From: Sphingobium naphthae
Lineage (GTDB): Bacteria > Pseudomonadota > Alphaproteobacteria > Sphingomonadales > Sphingomonadaceae
Assembly (NCBI RefSeq): GCF_020782235.1
Contig: NZ_JAJGNO010000009.1
Span: forward strand, 1-64,000
Direction: 5' to 3'
Length of the DNA stretch: 64,000 nt
Shown: positions 54,830-64,000 of the stretch, one piece after another
Layout: every line of letters begins with the position of its first letter
Numbering within the stretch: position 1 is the first letter of the stretch
The notes under the pieces: model-generated
Seen by the model: the letters and a program-made list of their open reading frames with translations, nothing else
Told to the model about the DNA's origin: nothing
Database searches by the model: none
Translations under genes and position numbers: made by a program

Positions 54830-55930
54830 ATGAACCTCAATTTCTTCCCGTCGCGCCAGATCAGCCTCTATATGGTGCGGCTGTTCCTGACCCGCACCTT
54901 CGCCGTGCTGGCGCTGCTGGTGGTCGTGCTCCAGACGCTCGACCTGCTCGGCAATTCGGGCGACATCCTGTCCTATCCCGGCAATGGCGACCCGCAGCTG
55001 TGGCATTATGTGGGGCTGCGCGCGCCGCAGATCGTCGCCCGCTTTCTGCCCTTTTCGGTGCTGCTGGGCACGCTGGTCATGCTGGCGACGCTGAACCAGA
55101 ATAGCGAGATCATTTCGATGAAGGCGGCGGGGCTGTCGGCGCACCAGATATTGGCGCCGCTGGTGCTCGCGGCGCTGGGCGTGTCGATCATCAGCTTCGT
55201 GTTCAACGAGCGCATCGTGGTGCGCTCCACCGCCGCGCTGAGCGCGTGGGAGGCGGTCGATTTCGGACCGATCCCGCCCGACAGCGGCGTCAAGTCCAAC
55301 CCGTGGGTGCGCGATGGCAACAATCTGGTCAATGTCGCCATCGTCGCCGGGCGCGGCAGCGACGTGCAGCTGCGCCAGATCGAGATCTACAACCGGGTCA
55401 ACAACAGCCTGACGACGATCGTGGAGGCGCCGCGCGGCCATTATGACGCGGCGTCGAAAAGCTGGGTGCTGGAAGGCGCGCGGCAGTTCGACGTGGCGCG
55501 CGGCACAGTGCGGGAAGTGGGGACGGTGCGGTTCGGGCGCGACATCCGGCCCGATCAGTTCACCCTGGCCAAGGTCGATCCCGATGCGCTGACCTTCAGC
55601 GAACTCCAGAGCGCGATCGCCGACCTGCGCGACGCGGGGCGGCCGACGGCGGAGCTGGAAGGCAGCCTGTGGCACAAGCTGTCGGGGCCGCTGTCGGCGC
55701 TGCTGATGCCGATCCTGGGATCGGTCGCGGCCTTTGGCCTGGCGCGATCGGGGCAGCTGTTCATGCGCGCGGTGCTGGGCATGGCGCTGGGCTTCGCCTA
55801 TTTCGTGGCCGACAATTTCTCGCTGGCGATGGGCAATCTGGGCGCTTACCCGCCGGTCCTGGCCGCCTGGGCGCCCTTCTTCCTGTTCCTGCTGGTCGGC
55901 GAGACGCTGCTGTTCCGCACCGAGGAATAA
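54830..55930 (+). CDS. lptG: LPS export permease LptG
   Basis: 366 aa YjgP/YjgQ family. First membrane segment TFAVLALLVVVLQTLDLLG, then the conserved LNQNSEIISMKAAGLSAHQIL, a periplasmic domain and three C-terminal segments (SALLMPILGSVAAFGLA, MALGFAYFVADNFSLAMG). Partner of LptF. Followed by a terminator. Confidence 0.92.
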   Translation: MNLNFFPSRQISLYMVRLFLTRTFAVLALLVVVLQTLDLLGNSGDILSYPGNGDPQLWHYVGLRAPQIVARFLPFSVLLGTLVMLATLNQNSEIISMKAAGLSAHQILAPLVLAALGVSIISFVFNERIVVRSTAALSAWEAVDFGPIPPDSGVKSNPWVRDGNNLVNVAIVAGRGSDVQLRQIEIYNRVNNSLTTIVEAPRGHYDAASKSWVLEGARQFDVARGTVREVGTVRFGRDIRPDQFTLAKVDPDALTFSELQSAIADLRDAGRPTAELEGSLWHKLSGPLSALLMPILGSVAAFGLARSGQLFMRAVLGMALGFAYFVADNFSLAMGNLGAYPPVLAAWAPFFLFLLVGETLLFRTEE

Positions 55931-55939
55931 GGCAGCAAA

Positions 55940-55975
55940 AAGGCCCCGGCGACCAAGGGTGTCGCACGGGGCCTT
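55940..55975 (+). terminator. Intrinsic terminator after lptG
   Basis: AAGGCCCCGGCGAC (55940-55953) pairs with GTCGC-A-CGGGGCCTT (55961-55975) with one bulged A. A-rich before the stem, TTCCTT after it. Confidence 0.78.
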
Positions 55976-56092
55976 CCTTGAGGGGGCGTCCCGGTCCTCA
56001 TGAGGGGGAGGGGAAAGACCGGAACAACCGCGATATGGGTGCGCGGTTGCCGGTTTCAAGCTGCAACCGAAAAAATGTGCCGAGCGGCGTGT

Positions 56093-57199
56093 TCAGGCGC
56101 CGCGCGTCATGGTGCTGCGCGCGATCTTGCCGACCAGCGGCATCATTCCGGCATAATTGCCCTTGCGATAGGGCGAGTCCATGTCGAGCGTGTCCATCAG
56201 CCGGGCATGGGCCTTCCCCAGCGCATGATAGGGAACGCTGGGCAGCAGGTGATGCAGCGCATGATAGCGCAGGCCAACCGGCGCCCAGAGCGCGGGCAGG
56301 GTGCCGGGCGGGGGAACATTGACCGAATCCAGATATTGGGCGGTGACGGTCATCGCCTCGCCCTCATTCTCCCAGAGATGCGCGACCAGGGTGCGCAGCT
56401 GGTTGATGACGGTCATCGCCGAATGGACGGCCATGTAGACGAGCAGCGGCTTCCAGCCGAAGGCGAAGACGCTGCCGACCAGCGCCAGCGCGACGACGCA
56501 GGCGCCCGCTTCCTGCGCCGCCCATTGCCGCGCGAAATCCCCTTCGGGCGCGCGGCGGCGATAGGCGGGGTTGATCGAGAGGGCGGAAAATTCCGCCACC
56601 ACCTTGCGCCGCAGCGCGGGGATCAGCAGCGAGAGCGGCGTGAGCAGGCCGAAGCGCAGGATCAGCCCGATCGGCGCGAGCGCGGCGACCAGGATGAAGA
56701 GCGGCAGCGACCAAGGCTTCATCAGCGCGAGCGGCAGATATTCCGGGTCATCCGCCGTGCCATAGCGCGTGCGGGCATGATGCTGGGTATGCACGCCTTC
56801 ATACATGAAGGACGGGATCATCAGCGGCAGGCCGACCAGCAGGTTCCAGCCCAGGCGGAAGCCGGGAAGGGCGCCCTTGCGGACATGGGTCAGCTCATGG
56901 ATGAAGCTCGCCGCGCGATAGAGGGCCAGCATCGACACGAGGCCGCAGGCCAGCGCGATCGCCACATTGTCGACCAGGATCGCGCCGGCCAGCGCGCTCC
57001 AGCCGACCAGCGCCGAGGCCAGGAGATCGGTCCAGTAGATGCGGGGATTGGCGAGCGCATAGTCGCGCGCCAGTTCGGCGGCCGCACGCAGCATCGCCGT
57101 GTCGTCGGGGATCGCCGCGCGCGCCCGCTGCGCGGCGGCAAGGATGGGATCATGCACTGTCATGCGGCCGGTCCTAATCTCCAAATGCGCTATATTCAT
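56093..57199 (-). CDS. Membrane fatty acid desaturase
   Basis: 368 aa; ATG 57163 (MTVHDP) is an alternative start. The three histidine boxes of the integral-membrane desaturases are intact: HELTH, HTQHH and HALHH, with hydrophobic segments between them. It introduces double bonds or hydroxyls into acyl chains at a di-iron site; the exact position is not predictable. It is divergent from the acyltransferase-like gene. Confidence 0.85.
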   Translation of the reverse strand: MNIAHLEIRTGRMTVHDPILAAAQRARAAIPDDTAMLRAAAELARDYALANPRIYWTDLLASALVGWSALAGAILVDNVAIALACGLVSMLALYRAASFIHELTHVRKGALPGFRLGWNLLVGLPLMIPSFMYEGVHTQHHARTRYGTADDPEYLPLALMKPWSLPLFILVAALAPIGLILRFGLLTPLSLLIPALRRKVVAEFSALSINPAYRRRAPEGDFARQWAAQEAGACVVALALVGSVFAFGWKPLLVYMAVHSAMTVINQLRTLVAHLWENEGEAMTVTAQYLDSVNVPPPGTLPALWAPVGLRYHALHHLLPSVPYHALGKAHARLMDTLDMDSPYRKGNYAGMMPLVGKIARSTMTRGA

Positions 57200-57319
57200 G
57201 GCAGCACCATGTCATGTTTACCGTCATAACCACTGCCGGCACGCGCATGATTGACATTGCGCAAACATGGGCCGAACTGCACCGCATCATTTTTGCAACC
57301 CTGCTCGAAGGCGGCACCT

Positions 57320-58477
57320 GTGGCGCATACTGATCTGGTTATCACTCCCGTATCCGGCAAGGCCGACAAGAAGGCTTTCATCGACCTGCCCTGGCGGCTG
57401 TATGCCAAGGACCCCAATTGGGTGCCGCCGCTCAAGGCCGAGGTGAAGGAGCTGCTGACGCCGGGGAAGAACCCGTTTTTCGGCCATGCCAAGGCGCAAT
57501 ATTTCCTTGCCCGGCGCAGCGGACGGGTGGTGGGGCGCGTGTCGGCCCATATCGACGAGCTGGCGCTGGGCCAGCCGGTCGAGCAGGGGATGGGGCCGGG
57601 CACGGGCAATTTCGGCCTGTTCGAGGCGGAGGACGCGGCGGTGGGCGACGCGCTGATCGCGGCGGCCGAGCAATGGCTGCGCGAGCAGGGCATGAGCCGG
57701 GTGCTGGGGCCGATTTCCCTGTCCATCTGGGAAGAGCCGGGGCTTCTGATCGAGGGGCATGACCATCCGCCCACGGTGATGATGGGGCATAACAGCCCCG
57801 CCTATCAGGCGATGATCGAAGGCGCGGGCTATGCGCCGGTCAAGCAGCTCAAAACCTATGAGCTGGACATCACGCAGCAATTCCCGCCGCTGATCCAGCG
57901 CATCGTCCAGTCGGGCGAGAAGAATGGCCGCATCCGCATCCGCAAGGTCGACAAGGCGAAGTTCGACCAGGAGGCCGCGATCATCCTGGGCATTTTGAAC
58001 GATGCCTGGGGCAATAATTGGGGCTTCGTGCCGATCACCGATGCGGAAGTGGCCCACACCGGCAAGAAGCTGAAGCCGATCGTATTCGAGGACCTGATCA
58101 TGGTGGCGGAGCTGGACGGCGAGCCGGTCGCCTTCATGATGACGCTGCCCGACCTCAACGAGGCGATCGCGCCGCTCAACGGGTCGCTCTTCCCCTTCGG
58201 CTGGATCAAGCTGCTGCGCTGGCTCAGGAAGCCGCAGGTGCGCACGATGCGCGTGCCGCTGATGGGCGTGGTGCAGCGGCTGCAAAGTTCCCGCATGGCG
58301 AGCCAGCTGGCCTTCATGATGATCGAATATATCCGCCGCAACGCCATCGCCCATTATGGCGCGACCCGCGGCGAGATCGGCTGGGTGCTGGACGATAATC
58401 AGGGCATGAACGCGATCGCCGACGCGATCGACAGCCGGGTGAACAAGATCTACCAGATCTACGAGAAGGCGCTGTAG
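57320..58477 (+). CDS. GNAT-like acyltransferase, YghO type
   Basis: 385 aa from GTG 57320 with AAGG upstream. The N-terminus (DLPWRLYAKDPNWVPPL) and the central block (MSRVLGPISLSIWEEPGLLI, PTVMMGHNSPAYQ) match the large YghO-type acyltransferase-related family. The C-terminal half includes GATRGEIGWVLDDNQGM. Its reaction is not established. The neighbouring desaturase and sphingolipid-making lineage make an acyl-lipid role plausible. Confidence 0.72.
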   Translation: MAHTDLVITPVSGKADKKAFIDLPWRLYAKDPNWVPPLKAEVKELLTPGKNPFFGHAKAQYFLARRSGRVVGRVSAHIDELALGQPVEQGMGPGTGNFGLFEAEDAAVGDALIAAAEQWLREQGMSRVLGPISLSIWEEPGLLIEGHDHPPTVMMGHNSPAYQAMIEGAGYAPVKQLKTYELDITQQFPPLIQRIVQSGEKNGRIRIRKVDKAKFDQEAAIILGILNDAWGNNWGFVPITDAEVAHTGKKLKPIVFEDLIMVAELDGEPVAFMMTLPDLNEAIAPLNGSLFPFGWIKLLRWLRKPQVRTMRVPLMGVVQRLQSSRMASQLAFMMIEYIRRNAIAHYGATRGEIGWVLDDNQGMNAIADAIDSRVNKIYQIYEKAL

Positions 58478-58487
58478 GGCGGCGCTG

Positions 58488-59600
58488 TTATAGCGCGGCG
58501 GCGCGATCCTGATCGAGGAAGGCGGCGACATCGTCCAGCGCGACGTCCTTCGACAGGAAGGTCTGGCCAATGCCGCGCGCCAGCAGGAAGGGCAGGGTTC
58601 CGGCCGCCATCTTCTTGTCATGCAGCATATGGCCGACCAGCGTGGCGCCATCGGCGGTGACATGGGCGCTGGCGAGATCGTGCGGCAGGCCGACCGCCTG
58701 AAGATGCGCGGTGACGCGCGCGGCGTCCTCGGCCGGGCAAAGGCCGAGGCGCGCGGAATAGCGGAAGGCGAGCGCCATGCCCGCCGCCACGCCTTCGCCA
58801 TGCAGCAGCCGGTCGGAAAAGCCGGTGTCGGCCTCCAGCGCATGGCCGAACGTGTGGCCGAGATTGAGCAGCGCGCGGCGGCCCGACGTCTCGCGCTCGT
58901 CATCGGCGACGATCGCGGCCTTGGCAGCCACGCTTTTTTCGATGGCGCAGGTGCGCGCGTCGGCATCGCCGGCGAGCAGGCGATGGCCCTCACTTTCGCA
59001 CCAGGCGAAGAAGGCGGGATCGTCGATCAGCCCATATTTGACGACTTCGGCATAGCCGGCGCGGGTTTCGCGCGGGGGCAAGCTGTCGAGCGTCGCGGGA
59101 TCGATCAGGACCAGCGCGGGCTGATAGAAGCTGCCGACCAGATTCTTGCCGGCGCGGGTGTTGATCGCGGTCTTGCCGCCGACCGACGAATCGACCTGGG
59201 CCAGCAGCGTGGTCGGCACCTGGACGAAGTGACAGCCGCGCTTGAGAATGGAGGCGGCAAAGCCCACCAGGTCGCCGATGACGCCGCCGCCTAAGGCGAC
59301 GATGTGATCGCCGCGCTCGATTTCCAAGGCGAGCAGGGCGTCGAGCAGCTGTTCGAGATGCGGCCAGCTCTTGGTCTGTTCGCCGGGCGGCAGGATGATG
59401 GGCTCGATCGCCACATCGGCGGCGCGCAGGCTGGCTTCCAGCCGGGGCAGCTGGGCCGCGGCAACATGGGCGTCGGTGACGACGACGAGGCGACCCTGGC
59501 GCGCATAGGAAGCGAGCCGGTCCCCGGCGCGGTCGAGCGCGCCCTGTTCGATCACGATGTCGTAGCTGCGCGCGTCCAGCGCGACCCGGACTAATGCCAT
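58488..59600 (-). CDS. aroB: 3-dehydroquinate synthase
   Basis: 370 aa. NAD-binding VALGGGVIGDLVGFAAS, metal/active-site region IPTTLLAQVDSSVGGKTAIN-type (here VQVPTTLLAQVDSSVGGKTA), and C-terminal LLNLGHTFGHALEADTG with the His ligands. It makes 3-dehydroquinate in the shikimate pathway. It overlaps aroK by ten bases, so aroK-aroB is an operon. Confidence 0.95.
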   Translation of the reverse strand: MALVRVALDARSYDIVIEQGALDRAGDRLASYARQGRLVVVTDAHVAAAQLPRLEASLRAADVAIEPIILPPGEQTKSWPHLEQLLDALLALEIERGDHIVALGGGVIGDLVGFAASILKRGCHFVQVPTTLLAQVDSSVGGKTAINTRAGKNLVGSFYQPALVLIDPATLDSLPPRETRAGYAEVVKYGLIDDPAFFAWCESEGHRLLAGDADARTCAIEKSVAAKAAIVADDERETSGRRALLNLGHTFGHALEADTGFSDRLLHGEGVAAGMALAFRYSARLGLCPAEDAARVTAHLQAVGLPHDLASAHVTADGATLVGHMLHDKKMAAGTLPFLLARGIGQTFLSKDVALDDVAAFLDQDRAAAL

Positions 59601-60139
59601 GCGGTCAGTTGCTCCATGATGCGGTCCACCGCGACTTCGTGCGGGGCGGCGATGCTCTTCACGTGGATGGGGGCGAGCGCGTAGATGGGATTGCGCAGCG
59701 CCGCCAGTTCGGTCAGCACCGCGCGCGGATCGCGGTTCTTGAGCAGCGGGCGGCTGTCGCGGCGGCCGACGCGATCGACCAATATGTCGATGTCGGCGTC
59801 GAGCCAGACCGCGATCGCCGCGTCCAGGATCAGGCGGCGCGTCTCTTCCTGCATGAAGGCGCCGCCGCCGGTGGCGATCACCTTGGGCGCGCCGTCCATC
59901 AGGCGAGCGATGACGCGCCGTTCGCCATCGCGAAAATAGGCTTCGCCATAGCGGTCGAAAATTTCGGCCACGCTCATGCCGGCGGCCTTTTCAATCTCCT
60001 CATCGGCGTCGACGAAGGCCAGGCCCAGGCGCGCGGCGAGGCGGCGGCCGACGGTCGACTTGCCCACGCCCATCATGCCCACCAGGACGATGGGTCCGCG
60101 CCGGCCGTTGCTCTCCGGGATTTTGCTGTTTCGTTGCAT
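59591..60139 (-). CDS. aroK: Shikimate kinase
   Basis: 182 aa from ATG 60139. P-loop LVGMMGVGKSTVGRRLAARL, shikimate-binding VDADEEIEKAAG, then VIATGGGAFM and the lid DSRPLLKN. It phosphorylates shikimate ahead of chorismate synthesis. Upstream of aroB on the same strand and coupled to it. Confidence 0.95.
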   Translation of the reverse strand: MQRNSKIPESNGRRGPIVLVGMMGVGKSTVGRRLAARLGLAFVDADEEIEKAAGMSVAEIFDRYGEAYFRDGERRVIARLMDGAPKVIATGGGAFMQEETRRLILDAAIAVWLDADIDILVDRVGRRDSRPLLKNRDPRAVLTELAALRNPIYALAPIHVKSIAAPHEVAVDRIMEQLTAWH

Positions 60140-60234
60140 GGCAGGCGGGGCTATACAGCCAGCCGTCACAGAGGCAAATCGCATCTTTCCATGTCATCCG
60201 GCCTTGCAGGCCCGGACAGCCAAGCCAAGGACCT

Positions 60235-60423
60235 ATGAAGAATAATCGCAACTTCAGCAGTTTCGAGGGCAGTTCGCGTCGCCGTGGCGGCCGGTTGCCG
60301 ATCATCCCCATCATCATCGTCCTGCTGGTCGTCGCCCTGCTCGCCTTCTTCTGGTCGCGCGGTGGCGAAAAGCCGCAGCAGCGCGTCGAAAAGATCATCC
60401 CCGCCGAGAAGCTGGGTCAGTAA
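60235..60423 (+). CDS. Small membrane protein, function unknown
   Basis: 62 aa. A basic N-terminus (SSRRRGGR) precedes one membrane segment (LPIIPIIIVLLVVALLAFFW) and a short polar tail. It is followed after five bases by the gene for a large hypothetical protein, so the two are likely one operon. Confidence 0.7.
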   Translation: MKNNRNFSSFEGSSRRRGGRLPIIPIIIVLLVVALLAFFWSRGGEKPQQRVEKIIPAEKLGQ

Positions 60424-60428
60424 GGCCG

Positions 60429-62273
60429 ATGCGCTGGCCGCGGGCGAACGCCAAATGGGCGCTGGGCAGCTTCGCGCTCGCCCTGACCTTGCCCGTCGTG
60501 GCGCAGCAGGCGCCCGAATCGCTGCTGCCGCCCGGCTTTGGCGATGCGCCCGAGGCGCCCGCGCCGCAGCCGGCGCGGCCCGCGCCGCCGACGACGCCGG
60601 GCGCGCCTGCGCCTGCGCCCGGCACTCCCGCTACGCCGGCGCCGGTGCCGATGGTGCAGCCGCTCGATCCCGCGCTGACCGCCGCTTTGTCGCAGGAGGC
60701 CGACAATGCGGCCGAGGATGAGCTGACGCCCGAGGAAATCGCGGCGGAAAAGGCGAAATATGACCTGCCCGACAGCGCGCGCCGGTCGCTGGACCGCATC
60801 GGGCCGCTGACGCCGCAGACGCGCGGGTTCGAGCCCGACGCCTTCGGCCATGAATCGGGCAAATATCTCGCGACGCTGATGCAGCGGACCCATGCGCCGA
60901 TCGTGTCGCGATGGGCGTCCATTCTGCTGCGCCGCGCACTGCTGAGCGCGACCGACACACCGCGCGACATCGACGGCGCGGACTGGGCCGCCGAGCGCGC
61001 TTGGCTGCTGCTGCGGATGGGCGAGGCGGACAGCGCCCGGATGATGGTGCAGAGCGTCGATCCCGATCGCTACAGCCCGCGCCTCTACGCCGTGGCGATG
61101 GAAACCTATCTAGCGACCGCCGATCCGGCCGGCCTGTGCCCGCTGTCGGCCGGTGCGCTGCGCACCAGCAAGGCGCCGGGATGGGACATGACGCGGGCGA
61201 TCTGCCCGGCGCTGTCGGGCGACCAGGGCAGCGCGAGCGGCGCGCTCAATCAGGCGCAGCGCCGGGGCGTGGTGCGGGGCATCGATTATCGTCTGGCGGA
61301 AAAGGTGGTCGGCACCGGATTCAATGCGCGGCGATCGGTCAATATCGAATGGGATGGCGTCGACCGGTTGACGGCCTGGCGCTTTGGCCTGGCGACGGCG
61401 CTCAATGTCGAAATACCCGATGATCTCTATGCGACGGTCGGGCCGCATGTGCGGGCATGGGAAGCGCGCGCGCCGGCGCTCAGCCCCTTGCGGCGGCGGC
61501 CGGGCGCGGAGATCGCCGCCCGGCTGGGCGTCTTTTCGAGCGCGGCGCTGGTCGGATTCTACAGTCAGCTGGACAGCGAAGGCGACATATCGGGCGACGT
61601 CGCCGATCGGGTCGATGCGCTGCGCACCGCCTATGCCGGCGCGACCGTGGGCGATCGGATCGGCGCGATGCGCGACTGGTGGGGCGATGGCGCGCAGCCC
61701 GACTATGTCGGGTTGATCGCGACCGCGCGCGCGGCGGCGGCGCTGCCGGTGGCGAAGGCCGAGGGGCGCGATGCGGCCAATCTGATCGCGTCGATGCTGA
61801 CCGCCGGATATGATCGCAACGCCGCGCGCTGGGCGCGGGCGATCGGCCAGCTGGATGGCGCGGGGGCGAGCCAGGTCTGGGCGCTGCTGGCCGTGGGCGC
61901 GCCGAGCACCGTCGTCGACATCGGCAGCGGGCGCGTGTCGTCCTATGTCGAGGAGGCGGGCGCGGACAAGGGGCGGATGCTGATCGGGGCGCTGGCCGGC
62001 CTGTCGCGCCTGTCGCCGCAGGAGGCGGCGTCGCTGGCGCAGGAGGCGGGCTTCACGCTGAACGCGGACAGCCGCTGGGCGCGGGCGATCGGCGCGGCGG
62101 CGCAGCGCGGCGAAAAGGCGACAGTCGCGCTGTTGGCGGCGGTCGGCATGCAGGGCAATGACTGGAGCCGCCTGCCCCCCGCGCATCTTTATCATGTGGT
62201 GGCGGCGCTGCACCGGGTGGGCCTGGACCCCGAGGCGCGGATGATCGCGGCCGAGGCGCTCAGCCGGGCCTGA
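60429..62273 (+). CDS. Hypothetical secreted alpha-helical protein
   Basis: 614 aa. Signal peptide (WALGSFALALTLPVVAQ), a Pro/Ala-rich linker (about 25-80) and a long helical body rich in Ala/Arg with no enzyme motif I recognise. It may carry TPR-like helices. The tight order small-membrane protein, this gene, xerD appears to be an operon. I cannot assign a function. Confidence 0.65.
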   Translation: MRWPRANAKWALGSFALALTLPVVAQQAPESLLPPGFGDAPEAPAPQPARPAPPTTPGAPAPAPGTPATPAPVPMVQPLDPALTAALSQEADNAAEDELTPEEIAAEKAKYDLPDSARRSLDRIGPLTPQTRGFEPDAFGHESGKYLATLMQRTHAPIVSRWASILLRRALLSATDTPRDIDGADWAAERAWLLLRMGEADSARMMVQSVDPDRYSPRLYAVAMETYLATADPAGLCPLSAGALRTSKAPGWDMTRAICPALSGDQGSASGALNQAQRRGVVRGIDYRLAEKVVGTGFNARRSVNIEWDGVDRLTAWRFGLATALNVEIPDDLYATVGPHVRAWEARAPALSPLRRRPGAEIAARLGVFSSAALVGFYSQLDSEGDISGDVADRVDALRTAYAGATVGDRIGAMRDWWGDGAQPDYVGLIATARAAAALPVAKAEGRDAANLIASMLTAGYDRNAARWARAIGQLDGAGASQVWALLAVGAPSTVVDIGSGRVSSYVEEAGADKGRMLIGALAGLSRLSPQEAASLAQEAGFTLNADSRWARAIGAAAQRGEKATVALLAAVGMQGNDWSRLPPAHLYHVVAALHRVGLDPEARMIAAEALSRA

Positions 62274-62275
62274 CC

Positions 62276-63208
62276 ATGGGGCAGGAGGATGCCGCCCTGG
62301 TCGACCGCTTTCTGGAGATGATGGCGGCGGAGCGCGGCGCGTCGCGCAACACGCTGATCGCCTATCGCACCGACCTGAACGGCGCGGCGGACCTGCTGGG
62401 CGGGATCGCCGGCGCGACCAAGGAGGGGCTGGGCGCGCTGGCGGCGCATTGGGCGACGCTGGCGGCGTCTTCGGTGGCGCGCAAGGCGTCGGCGCTGCGG
62501 GCTTTCTACGCCTTTCTGGAGGAGGAGGGGCTGCGCGCCGACAATCCGTCCGCCGCGCTGCCGCGCCCGGTGACGCGCCGGCCGCTGCCCAAGATCCTGT
62601 CGACGGCGGAGGTCGATCGGCTGTTCGCGCTGATCGCCGAGCGGCTGGACGGGGCGCATCCCGCGCCGCTGGACCTGCGGCTGGCGGCGTTGATCGAGCT
62701 GCTCTACGGGTCGGGGCTGCGCGCGACCGAGCTGGTGTCGCTGCCGCGCCGCGCGCTGGCGGCCGACCGCCCGTTTCTGATCCTGAAGGGGAAGGGCGCG
62801 CGCGAGCGGCTGGTGCCGATTTCCGACCGGGCGCGCGCGGCAGTTTCCGCCTGGCTGGCGCACGTCCCGGCGGAGAGCCCCTGGCTGTTCCCGTCGGGCA
62901 AGAGCCATTTGAGCCGCATCCGCCTGTATCAGCTGGTGAAGGCGCTGGCGGGCGCGGCGGGGATCGCGCCTGAGCGGGTCAGCCCCCATGTGCTGCGCCA
63001 TGCCTTTGCCACCCACCTGCTGGAAGGGGGCGCGGACCTGCGCGCCTTGCAGGCGATGCTGGGCCATGCCGATATCGGCACGACCCAGATCTACACCCAT
63101 GTCGACAGCCGCCGGCTGGTCGAGCTGGTGAACCAGCGCCACCCGCTGGCGACGATGACGATGCGGCAGCCGCAACGCCGCGTTGACGACGCGCCGCCAT
63201 CGCCTTAA
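62276..63208 (+). CDS. xerD: Tyrosine recombinase XerD-like
   Basis: 310 aa. N-terminal SAM-like core-binding domain ([18 protein letters not shown]), then the catalytic domain with Arg in [12 protein letters not shown], HxxR in [17 protein letters not shown], the second His in [15 protein letters not shown] and Tyr in IYTHV. All catalytic residues are intact. It resolves chromosome dimers at dif with its partner. Two bases after the preceding gene; accA follows after 11 bases. XerC versus XerD is not resolved from sequence alone. Confidence 0.87.
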   Translation: MGQEDAALVDRFLEMMAAERGASRNTLIAYRTDLNGAADLLGGIAGATKEGLGALAAHWATLAASSVARKASALRAFYAFLEEEGLRADNPSAALPRPVTRRPLPKILSTAEVDRLFALIAERLDGAHPAPLDLRLAALIELLYGSGLRATELVSLPRRALAADRPFLILKGKGARERLVPISDRARAAVSAWLAHVPAESPWLFPSGKSHLSRIRLYQLVKALAGAAGIAPERVSPHVLRHAFATHLLEGGADLRALQAMLGHADIGTTQIYTHVDSRRLVELVNQRHPLATMTMRQPQRRVDDAPPSP

Positions 63209-63219
63209 CGCCATCCGCC

Positions 63220-64000
<781 letters not shown>

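Noticed and set aside
52994..56059. 1021-aa minus-strand ORF antisense to lptF and lptG
   Set aside because: The upper part has the Arg/His/Gln-rich, low-complexity composition of an antisense shadow. The real DUF2141 gene starts at 53488 with its own ribosome site.
57287..58993. 568-aa minus-strand ORF across the GNAT-like gene and part of aroB
   Set aside because: Composition is typical of antisense frames in GC-rich DNA, and both plus-strand and aroB products have family motifs.

Overview
The window looks like a chromosomal segment of an alphaproteobacterium of the Sphingomonadaceae (Sphingobium/Sphingomonas type). The basis is high GC, long spurious antisense ORFs, an abundant-type TonB receptor, a NepR-like stress protein, and sphingomonad-style gene neighbourhoods (yhhQ-truA-fmt-recR-def, phoR-pstSCAB-phoU-phoB, glnE-bcp, lptFG, aroK/aroB, xerD-accA). 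The genus is inferred from gene content, not computed.

Positions 1 to about 18.6 kb are an accessory region that stops at the 3' end of a tRNA-Arg(UCU) gene on the minus strand. From the left it holds: the terminus of an IS21-like element; an IS630-family element with a -1 frameshift that has broken a CoiA-like nuclease gene; a cobalt/nickel-type efflux pair (dmeF-dmeR); a DUF1289 gene and a small lipoprotein; and a Tn7-like transposition module, tnsA-tnsB-tnsC-tniQ, on the minus strand. On the tnsA side come two paralogous proteins that look like Mu/TnsB-type integrases with degraded catalytic sites. One is divergent from tnsA across a perfect 20-bp inverted repeat; the other sits behind an ArsR regulator. 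Between them are a pirin gene, a small ORF and a TnpB homologue whose third RuvC aspartate is glycine. Two hypothetical genes complete the region next to the tRNA. This combination (complete TnsABC-TniQ, two apparently dead DDE paralogues and an apparently nuclease-dead TnpB beside a tRNA) is the strongest candidate for an undescribed system here.

From 18.6 kb onward the window is mostly core genome. 18.8-22.4 kb: queuosine precursor transporter, tRNA pseudouridine synthase, methionyl-tRNA formyltransferase, RecR, peptide deformylase. 22.7-25.2 kb: a TonB-dependent receptor, convergent with the complete phosphate regulon (25.3-32.6 kb), which has a Pho-box-like element before pstS. 32.7-36.7 kb: a Tat-signal small protein, a GT4 glycosyltransferase and an HPr-rel-A type set (PqqD-like protein, HprK-related kinase, PF14907 nucleotidyltransferase), a putative peptide or glycan modification system of unknown product. 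36.7-38.0 kb: a BdcR/BdcA-like pair.

38-45 kb: secreted M20 and S10 peptidases, a 0.5-kb repeat-rich gap, 3-hydroxybutyrate dehydrogenase with a patatin-like protein, a zinc metallopeptidase, a proline-rich membrane protein and a NepR-like small gene. 45.4-52 kb: GlnE, Bcp-type peroxiredoxin, a ferritin-like protein, an M23 peptidase, an Fe-S carrier, exonuclease III and a DUF2239 protein. 52-64 kb: lipid kinase, DUF2141 protein, LptF/LptG, fatty acid desaturase, GNAT-like protein, AroB/AroK, two sphingomonad-type hypotheticals, XerD and the 5' part of accA, which runs off the window.
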